Source of the DNA: Polyangiaceae bacterium
Lineage (GTDB): Bacteria > Myxococcota_A > Polyangia > Polyangiales > Polyangiaceae
DNA length: 47,955 nt
Direction: 5' to 3'
NCBI GenBank assembly: GCA_016933275.1
Contig: JAFGBI010000435.1
Location: 1-47,955, forward strand
Shown here: one piece after another, positions 1-8,700 of the stretch
Layout: each line of letters begins with the position of its first letter
How positions within the stretch are numbered: position 1 is the first letter of the stretch
Notes under the pieces: model-generated
Told to the model about the DNA's origin: nothing
The model's input: only the letters and a program-made list of their open reading frames with translations
The model's database searches: none
Position numbers and translations under genes: made by a program

Positions 1-75
1 CCGAAGCACGCCGACCCGAAGCACGCCGACCCGAAGCACGCCGACCCGAAGCACGCCGACCCGAAGCACGCCGAG
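1..75 (+). repeat. 15-bp tandem repeat, at least five units
   Basis: The unit CCGAAGCACGCCGAC is repeated perfectly four times, and a fifth unit differs only at its last base. The array continues beyond the left window edge. Each unit encodes PKHAD in the frame that ends at 141. Perfect identity between units suggests recent expansion or homogenisation. Confidence 0.95.
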
Positions 76-141
76 ACCACGACCAAGATTGAGAGCAAGA
101 CCTCGACTGGCACGAAAAAGAAATCGAGAATGGGTGCTTGA
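1..141 (+). CDS. C-terminal end of a PKHAD-repeat protein (5' truncated)
   Basis: The reading frame is open from the first base of the window and stops with TGA at 139-141. It encodes five tandem PKHAD/PKHAE pentapeptides followed by a short Thr/Ser/Lys-rich tail that includes the run KKKSR and ends in MGA. The start and most of the protein lie outside the window, so no family can be assigned. A lysine-rich, low-complexity tail after a repeat stretch is seen in some nucleoid-associated and surface proteins, but that is only an analogy. The frame choice rests on the clean repeat, the basic tail and the stop. The opposite strand through the repeat is also open, so the coding strand is probable and not certain. 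Confidence 0.55.
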   Translation, partial: PKHADPKHADPKHADPKHADPKHAETTTKIESKTSTGTKKKSRMGA

Positions 142-403
142 CGAGATGAAGTGCCATTCGTAGGATGTGCTTTGTCGCTAGCGGCGTTCGGGCTCTATCC
201 AGGAGGTTCCGGACTAACAGCAGGTAAGTCTCTCCAGCGAGACACCCCGGGTGGCGCGTTTCGGCGCGCTTCCAACCAGGCCATTCAGGCCAGCGAGTTC
301 GCCGGTGTGCGAACCGCTAATATGGGCGGCTGCTGTCGGCATTGTCCTTCAGCGTGGCTGTGCTCTTCGTAGTACTACCTCACCAACCGCCCGATGTGAT
401 TTG

Positions 404-441
404 GCCCGCGTGACTCGAGACACGCGGGCTAAATCTTTTTT
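404..441 (+). terminator. Rho-independent terminator
   Basis: A perfect 9-bp stem (GCCCGCGTG at 404-412 with CACGCGGGC at 421-429) encloses an 8-nt loop and is followed by TAAATC and six T residues. This is a textbook intrinsic terminator on the plus strand. It ends either the transcript of the truncated gene at 1-141 or a separate short RNA. Confidence 0.9.
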
Positions 442-638
442 GTGGCCTGGCTCGCTGATCTACCGTTCTGGAGGCGACGGACTCATCGAACCTGAGTCAG
501 GTTTCTCCGGACAAGGGCAACTGGGGTCTTGGTCCCACGTCAGTCCCTTTGCGGTGTGATCTTGACCGGATCTGGCAGAGAATCTTCAATGTTCTCGTGG
601 CCATCAGGCGTCGGCGACCAGGGTCTCCACATTCTACC

Positions 639-689
639 TGACCGCTGACCGCTGATGGCCTGGCTTGTTTGGTTTCGGCTCCGCCGGCT
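639..689. repeat. Dispersed intergenic repeat, copy 1 (TGACCGC type)
   Basis: Two TGACCGC heptamers are followed by a segment beginning TGATGGCCTGG. The same arrangement recurs at 34235-34300. Over about 43 aligned bases the two copies differ at eight positions, all transitions. Confidence 0.75.
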
Positions 690-1089
690 CAGAGGAGGAG
701 AGACCCCTCTTCTCGCTGACGACGGCCGACGGTCCTTTCGGTGGGGAGGCGGTGTCGAAGTGCGGCAGTCAGGACGATTGCTGCAACGCTCCGTTGCGGG
801 GAGCGGACGGCAGCGACGGTATGGGTGCGCGGTAGGGGGCTCGTCCCCAACGGTCCGGGCTCGGGTTTCGCCGCAGCGGTCGGCGCCCCGGCGGAGCGGC
901 CGCGTCACGGTGAGGGGATAGCCCCCACCTTCGGTCATCCCGAGCGATCCCGCGCCGCGCGCCGCGCGGAGACGAATCTTGCCGTGGGACTGCTCTTCTG
1001 GGCGGGTTTGGTAGCCACCGATACCCCGACGGCGCGTTGCACGAACGCCCGCGAGGGCGGTACGCTCACGACGGACGGAGCCGAGAGAG

Positions 1090-3351
1090 ATGGTAGAACG
1101 GCAGCCGCCGAAGGTTTCGGAGGAGGATTTGGAGTGGGATGACGATTCGGCAACGATCGTCGACCCAGCGAGGTTTGCGCTCCCACCGCCAGGGTCACCG
1201 CCCGAAGGGACTCCCATCGGGGCGATTCCCCCCGCCGCGCGGAGAACGGTGCTCGGGTTGGGTGTGATGACCGATCCGCGCCAGCCTCGCCCTGAGACGC
1301 CGAAGCAGCCAGCGCTCGCTCCCGACCAGTCCGCTGCGTCCCCGCCCCCGACCGTCGATTCCGCTCCAACAACGATCGCGGCCTCGGCTGGTGAGGCCAC
1401 GGGATCCGAGCCGCCCCCTGTCCCCATGGACACGGATCCCGCGCCTCCGCCGACCGCAGTCGAGACACCCGCGCCCGCCGCCGCCGCCCCTGCCCAACAC
1501 GCCGCTTCGCCCCCCTCGGCTGCTCCGCTTCCGGCTTCGGGCGCCATCGTGAAGCCCGATCCCCCAACGGTGCAGGCTCCCGTTCTGCCGGGTCCTTCGC
1601 CTTCGACACCTTCTGCCGCCGCGCCCGCGCCCACCGCTCCGTCGTCCACCGCTGGCCAGCGGCAGGCCCCCACCACCGCCAGGACGCCACGTTCCCTGGG
1701 ACCCATCGCTTCTTCGCGACCGCTGCCGCCGGTCCGAGCCCGGATGGATTCTCCGTCGGATCTGCTGGACGCTGCGCTTGCACCCGCAGGTAGCAGGCTC
1801 GCTCGTGCTTCCTCCCCTCCGTCGGCGGCACAGCGGTCAGCCACTCCCTCTCGCCGTCCGTCCCCGCTGGGATCGCGCGGGCGGCCGCTCGGCGGGGATC
1901 CCCCACCGCCGTTGGCGACGAGCCCAGGGCGAAGTGCGTTGGGAGGTCCACCCTCCGCACCGTCAACGGGTGCATCACGGGCTTCGGCTCCGCCGGCAGT
2001 GAAGAGCCCCGAGCAGAGCCCATCGGCGGGTGCGGCCCCTGCGTCGGCTTCGGCAACCTTGGGGATCTCCGATTCACCGCCAGCGACGAGCCCGGAGCAG
2101 AGCGCATCGGTGGGTGTGGCTCCTGCATCTGCTTCGGCAACCTTGGGGGTTTTCGGTCTGGCGTCGGCGGCGAATCCGGAGCGGAGCACATCGGCAGGTA
2201 CGGCGCCGGCATCTACTTCGGCGACTTCAGGGGTTTCCGGTTCAGTCGCCACGAGTTCGGAGCGGAGCACGTCGGGGGGTGACGCCACCACGTCGCCATC
2301 CGCTGCGTCGGAGGTCGTTGGAGCGGTCGAATCGGCGCCGGGAGCGCCGTCGGCTTCCGAACTCGCCGGGTCACCAGCGGTGGGGTCAGCGGAACCAACG
2401 ACGTTGGATGCCGGATCCAAGGCTGCCCCGGCCCCGTCCGACGTCGCTGTCGCCTCATCGTCCCCCCTGCCGGGGCCTGTCGTGCCGCTGCCTGCGGTGG
2501 GCGCAACGGCAAGGATCCCCGCGCCGCCTCAGTTCGCCCCGGGGCTCTCGACCCCGGGAGCCGGACCGACGAAGGCGAGTTCGCCCTCATCCCCAACACC
2601 GCCGCCGGTCATGGCGGTTTCGAGTCCAGGTACCCCGACCGCGACTCCCGACACCAAGGCGTCTGCGCCTGTCGCTGCTAGTCCGGCGACCGGCTCCACC
2701 TCCGTCGCCCAAGGCTCCGTCGAAGCCCAGCCGCCCAAGAGCCTGTCATCGTCCGCAACCATCGCCAAGGAGCAGGAGCCATCCATTGTCGTGGCAGGAC
2801 AGGGATCCGAGACGGGTGGGGCGTCAGGATTCGCCCCCGCCAGCTGGACCGGCGAGGACACGCATCCAGACCTTCGCCGTCGGTCCCGCCAGCGGCGTAG
2901 GCTATTTGTCCGTGCGGGTCTGTTCATCGCCGCCGCCATCGCGGTTGGCATCATTGGGGGATATGCGATCCGTCCCTGGTTGATGGCTCCCGCGGTGGAC
3001 CACGCCAGAGACCCATCCGTCACACGGGCCGTCAGTGTTCCCGCGCCGGAGGAGCGCAAGGAAGACCAGGCAACGGCGACCCCGAAGAAGGAAGAGCCCC
3101 CTCTTGCGGAGCCGGAACCGAGCGCGACGGAGCCGCCGTCGGAGCCGGAGGCGGCCGGCTCCAGTGAGGGGTCGGCGGATGCAGCCGAGGAGCCTCCCCC
3201 GCCCGCCACCACGGCCAAGCCGACCTTGCGTCGTCCTCCGCGGCGGACCGCGCCGCGCGCCACCGCGGCTTCCCGGACGACCACCCCGCCGGCCACCGCC
3301 GCGCCGCGCTCGGAGTCGGGCTCCTCGATCGTTCGCGACAACCCTTTCTGA
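1090..3351 (+). CDS. Pro/Ala/Ser-rich single-pass membrane protein
   Basis: This 753-residue protein starts at an ATG preceded by a purine-rich GAGAGAG. The N-terminus is short and acidic (EEDLEWDDD). About 550 residues of Pro/Ala/Ser/Thr-rich low-complexity sequence follow, including three to four 28-residue repeats (2005-2310). A basic stretch (RRRSRQRRR) then precedes one hydrophobic segment near residues 610-630. The remaining C-terminus is Glu/Pro-rich and ends in DNPF. The layout suggests an inner-membrane anchor with a long disordered cytoplasmic arm and a shorter periplasmic tail, the basic run marking the cytoplasmic side. I recognise no catalytic domain. Similar acidic-start, Pro-rich membrane proteins are common in Myxococcota, but I cannot name a family. 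A long open frame on the opposite strand is judged to be its shadow. Confidence 0.7.
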   Translation: MVERQPPKVSEEDLEWDDDSATIVDPARFALPPPGSPPEGTPIGAIPPAARRTVLGLGVMTDPRQPRPETPKQPALAPDQSAASPPPTVDSAPTTIAASAGEATGSEPPPVPMDTDPAPPPTAVETPAPAAAAPAQHAASPPSAAPLPASGAIVKPDPPTVQAPVLPGPSPSTPSAAAPAPTAPSSTAGQRQAPTTARTPRSLGPIASSRPLPPVRARMDSPSDLLDAALAPAGSRLARASSPPSAAQRSATPSRRPSPLGSRGRPLGGDPPPPLATSPGRSALGGPPSAPSTGASRASAPPAVKSPEQSPSAGAAPASASATLGISDSPPATSPEQSASVGVAPASASATLGVFGLASAANPERSTSAGTAPASTSATSGVSGSVATSSERSTSGGDATTSPSAASEVVGAVESAPGAPSASELAGSPAVGSAEPTTLDAGSKAAPAPSDVAVASSSPLPGPVVPLPAVGATARIPAPPQFAPGLSTPGAGPTKASSPSSPTPPPVMAVSSPGTPTATPDTKASAPVAASPATGSTSVAQGSVEAQPPKSLSSSATIAKEQEPSIVVAGQGSETGGASGFAPASWTGEDTHPDLRRRSRQRRRLFVRAGLFIAAAIAVGIIGGYAIRPWLMAPAVDHARDPSVTRAVSVPAPEERKEDQATATPKKEEPPLAEPEPSATEPPSEPEAAGSSEGSADAAEEPPPPATTAKPTLRRPPRRTAPRATAASRTTTPPATAAPRSESGSSIVRDNPF
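2005..2253 (+). repeat. 84-bp tandem repeats within coding sequence
   Basis: Units at 2005-2088, 2089-2172 and 2173-2253 encode related 27-28 residue segments of the pattern SPEQS-S-G-APASASATLG. A degenerate fourth unit continues to about 2310. Divergence increases from the first to the last unit. Confidence 0.8.
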
Positions 3352-3508
3352 CCCGCGCGCTGGCGCCTGTCGGACTGTCCCGGCTTCCCGCGAGCGGCGG
3401 CGGTCCGCGTGGTCGTGCGGCCACGCCAACGTGGTCCGAGTGCCACGGCCAGTAGCTCGCTAGGAGCAGAGAGAGCCCGGGATCCCGCGGACCGGCGGAA
3501 CGGGCGGC

Positions 3509-5743
3509 GTGGGTACGCATATTGCCGATGCAGCACCCGTGGCCGAGTACCGGACGATGGCGCGCTGGGCATTCTGCGTGGGGATGGGTCTGCTCATCTC
3601 GAGGCTCGGTGCTGCGCGGTATGCGACGGACCGCCTCGACTACGCGGGGATCAGGTCGACGCGGGTGGTCGACCGCGAGGGGCGGATGCTGTTCGAGGTG
3701 CGTGGTGGTCGCGGCACCTATCAGCGTCCAGTCGCGCTGGCGGACGTGTCGCGCTTCGCGGTGCTCGCCACGTTGGCGGGCGAGGACGCTGCGTTTCGCA
3801 GGCATGTGGGCGTCGACCCGTTGGCGATCGCGCGCGCTCTCTGGCTCGACGCGAAGGAGCGAACGATGAGCTACGGTGGTTCCACCATCACGCAACAGCT
3901 CGCCAAGAACCTCGCGCCAGAGCCGAGGACACTAGGCGGCAAGCTTCGTGAGGCTTGGGCCGCGTACGAGCTCGAGTGCACGCTGACCAAGGACGAGATC
4001 CTCGAGCAGTACCTCAACCGTGCGGACTACGGCCGAGGCGCAACGGGCATCGAGGCGGCGGCTCTCCGGTATTTCGGGAAGGCGGCGCGCGAACTGACGC
4101 TGGCCGAGGCTGCCCTCCTCGCCATTTTGCCGCGAGCGCCGTCGCTCTACGACCCCGTGAAGCACCCCGAGCGCGCCACGAAGCGACGCGCCCACGTGCT
4201 TGGCCTGATGGAGAAGCGTGGGTGGGTGTCCACCGAAGATGCGAAGGCGGCGGCGGCCGAGCCACTTCACTTCGTTGTTCCACCGCGGCCGCTGCGCGCG
4301 CCGCACGTGCTCGACCTGGTCGCCAGCCGCGGTCTGATCCCGCGCGGCGCCGCCGCGGTCCGGCTCACGATCGACGTCGAGCTCCAGGAATCGCTCGAGC
4401 GGCGCGTGCGTTCGCACCTCGAGCTCCTGGAAGAAGCGGGGGTCGACCAGGCGGGGATCGTGATCATCGAGCCTTTCACCGGAGACGTCTTGGCGATGGT
4501 GGGGTCTCGCCGCTACGGCGAGGTCGAGGTCGCCGGATCGGTCAACGCGACGACCGCCCTGCGCGCCCCGGGCTCCACCCTGAAACCCTTCGTCTATGCG
4601 GTTGCGCTCGAGGACGGGGCCCACCCGGCGACGCCCGTGCTCGACGCGCCAATCCACTTCCGCGGGTACTACCCGCGCTCCCTGGGGGACCACTACTTCG
4701 GCGCCGTAGCGCTCCGGGATGCTCTCGGTAGCTCGCTCAACATCCCCGCGGTGCGCGTGGCAGACACGGTAGGGATCGAGCGCGTAGCGGCGCTGCTGCA
4801 CGACGCAGGCCTCGGGCATTTGAACCTCGCGGCGTCCCCCGGACTCTCGCTGGCGCTCGGGGGGACATCGGTGCCGCTGGTCGAGCTCACGAACGCCTAT
4901 GCGACGCTGGCGCGCGGCGGGGAATACTTGCCATGGCGGATCGTAGCCGGCGTCCCGACGGCGTCTCCGCACCGAGTCCTCACCCGGGAGACGGCGTTTC
5001 TCCTCACGGACGCGCTCGCCGACCCCGGAGCACGCGAGCTCGAGTTCGGGCTGGAGACGCCGTTGGATCTCCCGTTCCCCGTCGCGGCCAAGACCGGGAC
5101 CTCGCAGGCGTACACGGACAACGTCGCCGTCGGGTACACGCCGGAATTCGCGATCGGGGTCTGGGTCGGCAACTTCGATGGGAGGCCGCTCAAGGGACTG
5201 CTCGCGATGCGAGGCGCGGCCCCGCTCTTTCGTGAGGCGATGCTGCGGGCCCACCGCGGGCGTCCATCGCGTGCCTTCGCCGTGCCGCCTGGCGTCGTCA
5301 AGCTCGAGGTCTGTGCGGAGGATGGCCTCCTGCCCGGACCCGGCTGCGTTCGCCGTCGCCTGGAATGGGTCGCTATCCGCAACCTCGACCGAATCCAGAG
5401 AGCGGATCCGGCCGCCACGCGGGGAGCCTCGATGCTGTCCGGCGCGCTCTCGCGCGAGGGACGGGTCGCGCCAGGAGTGACGATCACGGTACCAAGGGCG
5501 GGCTCCCGATTCGTCATCGATCCGCTGCTGGATCCGAATCGGCAGCGTTTGGCGCTACGGGCCGAGGTCGGGGGCTCCGGGCCAGTTCGCGTGCGCTGGT
5601 TGGTGGACGGCGGCTCCCTCGGCGAGGCGCGCGTCGACGAGGCTGCGCACTGGACGCTCACCCCCGGGCGTCATCGCATCCGGGTGGAGGCCGTGGAGGA
5701 CGCTGCGGCGTGCGACGAGATCGAACTCGAAGTGGAGGGATGA
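3509..5743 (+). CDS. pbpC: Penicillin-binding protein 1C (bifunctional transglycosylase/transpeptidase)
   Basis: This is a bifunctional class A penicillin-binding protein that polymerises and crosslinks peptidoglycan in the periplasm. A hydrophobic anchor lies at residues 19-31. The GT51 transglycosylase domain shows GEDAAF (catalytic Glu92), GGSTITQQ (123-130) and LEQYLN. The transpeptidase domain shows STLK (Ser356, Lys359), SLN (409-411) and KTGTS (from Lys528). After about residue 600 there is a PBP1C-type C-terminal region. The 744-residue length fits PbpC. The GTG at 3509 is taken here; an ATG at 3557 (MARWAF) places the membrane anchor closer to the N-terminus and is a good alternative. 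The alpha-2-macroglobulin gene follows after one base, the classic bacterial pairing in which the two may act in repair and defence of the cell wall. All catalytic residues appear intact. Confidence 0.95.
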   Translation: MGTHIADAAPVAEYRTMARWAFCVGMGLLISRLGAARYATDRLDYAGIRSTRVVDREGRMLFEVRGGRGTYQRPVALADVSRFAVLATLAGEDAAFRRHVGVDPLAIARALWLDAKERTMSYGGSTITQQLAKNLAPEPRTLGGKLREAWAAYELECTLTKDEILEQYLNRADYGRGATGIEAAALRYFGKAARELTLAEAALLAILPRAPSLYDPVKHPERATKRRAHVLGLMEKRGWVSTEDAKAAAAEPLHFVVPPRPLRAPHVLDLVASRGLIPRGAAAVRLTIDVELQESLERRVRSHLELLEEAGVDQAGIVIIEPFTGDVLAMVGSRRYGEVEVAGSVNATTALRAPGSTLKPFVYAVALEDGAHPATPVLDAPIHFRGYYPRSLGDHYFGAVALRDALGSSLNIPAVRVADTVGIERVAALLHDAGLGHLNLAASPGLSLALGGTSVPLVELTNAYATLARGGEYLPWRIVAGVPTASPHRVLTRETAFLLTDALADPGARELEFGLETPLDLPFPVAAKTGTSQAYTDNVAVGYTPEFAIGVWVGNFDGRPLKGLLAMRGAAPLFREAMLRAHRGRPSRAFAVPPGVVKLEVCAEDGLLPGPGCVRRRLEWVAIRNLDRIQRADPAATRGASMLSGALSREGRVAPGVTITVPRAGSRFVIDPLLDPNRQRLALRAEVGGSGPVRVRWLVDGGSLGEARVDEAAHWTLTPGRHRIRVEAVEDAAACDEIELEVEG

Positions 5744-5744
5744 G

Positions 5745-8700
5745 ATGAACGACGTGACACACCGGCGATCCGCGCGTCCGCGCGCTCGCGGCAAGGGAGT
5801 CCTGAGCCTCGCGCTCTTCCTGGCTGCGCAGATCACGACGCTCGGGACCTCCTGGGGAGACACGGCCAGCGCGGCGGCGGACGCTGCCCCGGAGGCGAGC
5901 GCTTCCGCCGCCGTCCCGGCTCCGCTGAAGGTCCTCTCGGCCGCGGCGACCTGCAGCGGGTGCGCGCCGGACGACACGGAAATCGAGCTCTTCTTTTCCG
6001 TGCCCGTGGACGCCCACGACGTGGCCAGCTCCGTGGCCCAGCGACCCGAGGTGGCGCTCTCGTCCGCCACGGCCGGCGTGCGGCGGCGCGTCCGTCTCGG
6101 CGGGGATTTCGCGCCCCAGACGCGCTACTCCGTGACCCTGCCCGTCGGGTTCTGCGCGCCAACCGGCGAGTGCCTCTCCGAACCTACGATCGTGAGCTTC
6201 CGCACCGGGGGCGGCCAACCCGTCGTGCGCATGCCCGTACATCAGACCGTGCTGCCCCCGGGAGGCAAGGTCCCGATGCGGATTGCCAACGTCGAGCGCG
6301 CCGAGGTCCGAATCATCGACGTACTGCCCGCCGAGATCGCGCCGGTCATGGCGCTCGTCGGCTTCCACTACCCCGGCCGGGACCCGTTCGCGCTGCTCCC
6401 GGCGGCGATGCAGCGGCGCGCGCGGCGGCTCGAGATCGACCCCGACGCGCTCAACGATGTCGGCGAGTACGAGGTGGATCCGTTCGCGCACGTGCCTGGC
6501 AAGCTGGCGCTCGTTTTGCTCACCGCCAAGGGCGCCACCAGCAAGTTGGGGCTCTACCAGCGGGGAACGGTCGGCGCACTCTTGAAGGTCGGCGGTGAGA
6601 GCGGACTCGTGTGGGCGACCGACACGAATACCGGTCGCCCCATTCCTGGTGCGGCGGTGACGGTCCTCGCCGGAACCACCGCCCGGTGGACCGGCACGAC
6701 CGGCGCCGACGGAATCGCCCGCCTGCCGTCGCGGCGTCAGCTCTCTGGGGCGACCACCGGTGCGCCGCTCTTCGCCGTCGTCCGCGCCAAGGGCGAGACC
6801 GTCGTCACCGGTCACGACTTCTCCGACGGTGTTGACCCGTGGTACTTCGATCTCCCCCACTACTACTACTACGGACAGGAAGGGCTCCGCGGCGTCCTCG
6901 CCACCGAACGTGGTATCTACCGACCCGGCGAGACCGTCCACGTAGTCGCGGTGCTGCGCCGAAGGGTGGGGGACGGGCGCCTCGCGGCGCCACTGGGGAC
7001 GGTCGAGGTCACGCTCCGCGATCCCGAGGGGTCCGAGATCGCCCGCCGTACGGAGCACCTTACTGCTTTCGGGACCGCGCGCCTGACGCTCGCGCTGCCG
7101 CGCGTGGCCGGGCTGGGACGATATACGTTGGAGCTAGTGAAGGATGGCGTTTGCCTCCGTCACGATGTCGAGGTCGCGGAGTTCCGCGCGGCGTCCTTCG
7201 AGGTGGAGCTGCCGCCGGCCGGACCTGCCGATTTCGTGGGTGACGCGGCGGTGATTCCGATCGAGGCTCGGTACCTCCACGGCGCACCGGTCGCCAACGG
7301 CAAGGTCAAATGGTCCGCTTCTTGGCGACACCGCCGGGTCACCTTCCAAGGCTACGAGCCGTTCGACTTCGCGGGGAGTCAACCGCACTACTACTCGAAC
7401 CCCATCGAACTCACCGAGGGCGAAACCACGCTCGATGCGCACGGTCGGACCGTGGTGCACATTCCGAAGCGGGCGCTGCCCGGGGAAGACGACGGGGCGC
7501 AGGCGATCGATCTGCTGCTGGAGGCGACGGTCACCGACGTTGGCGACGACACCATTTCCGCCCGTACCGTGCAGCGGATCGATCGGACGGACGCCTTCGT
7601 GGGTGTCGCCACCGACCGCTGGGTCGTCGAGCCGCGGCAGGGGTGGGACGTGAAGGTGGTCGCGCTCGACCGTCATGGGCGTCCGACCGTTGGGCGGCAC
7701 CTGGTGCTCGCGCTGGAGCGCAGGTTCTGGAACTCGGTCGCCGAGCAAGGCCCGCACGGGATCCGCTTTCGGACCTCTCGGGAGGAAGTCGTGGTGGAAG
7801 CACGAACGATCGTCTCCGAGGCGACCGCGGTGCCCCTGCACTTCGACCTGCCTGGTGGTGGCGAGTACGAGCTCCGGATCCACGAGCAAGGTCGCGCTCC
7901 CAACGCATCCGCCCAGGTGTGGGCCTGGGACGGCAGCGGTCACGGTGAGGCGGCCAACGAACCGCGGCTCCGGGTGCGGGCCGATCGGGACGCCTACGCG
8001 CCCGGTGATACCGCTCACCTCCACGCCGCGATCCCGTACCCCAAGGCGACGGCGCTGCTCACGGTGGAACGGACAGGGATCCTCTCCGCGCGGGTCGTCG
8101 AAATCGGCAGCCAGGCAGGGTCGCTCGACGTGCCGATCGCCGAGCGTCACCTTCCAAACGTCTATGTCGGGCTCGCGGTGGTGCCTCGCGACAACGCCGG
8201 CGCGACGCCGACGGTGGGTTCGCCCTTCAAGGTCGGCTACGTCGAGCTTTCGGTCAACCCCGAGTCACGTCGGCTCGACGTCAGCCTCGAGCCGGGGCAG
8301 GAGAAGCAGCAGCCCGGGTCGCCCGCGCGGGTCAAGGTCCATGTGCGTGACCACACGGGCAAGCCCGTGCAGGCAGAGGTCACGCTGTGGGCCGTCGACG
8401 AAGGCGTGTTGATGCTCACGGGGTATGAGACCCCGGACCCGTTCGCGCCTGCCTATGCTCCCCACGAGCTCGATGTTGACACCGCCAGCAACCTTCTGCG
8501 ATGGATCGACTACGATCCCGAGCGTTGGGGTGACGGAGGCGGTGACTCCGGCGGATCGGGCTCGGCCATGCGCTCGCGTTTCCTCGCCACCGCATTCTTC
8601 TCGCGCGGCGTGGTCACCGACACTCGCGGTGATGCCACCATCGATTTCAGGCTACCGGACAACGCCACTCGTTGGCGGGTGATGGCCGTCGCCGCGGATC

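Larger units (their letters stand above)
142..1089. other. Intergenic region with terminator and a dispersed repeat
   Basis: I find no convincing protein gene in this 948-bp stretch. It contains a strong rho-independent terminator (404-441) about 260 bp after the upstream stop codon, and one copy of a dispersed repeat (639-689). Open frames here lack a ribosome-binding site or recognisable composition. The segment between 142 and 404 could be a long 3' UTR or a small RNA gene, since the terminator sits well away from the coding end. Positions 700-1089 most likely hold the promoter and leader of the gene at 1090. Confidence 0.6.

Noticed and set aside
1..75. CRISPR-like regular repeat
   Set aside because: The units are contiguous 15-mers without spacers and encode a pentapeptide repeat.
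540..2420. Long open frame on the minus strand (626 codons)
   Set aside because: It lies antisense to the Pro-rich gene at 1090, has no ribosome-binding site or domain, and its composition is that of a complementary shadow in GC-rich DNA.
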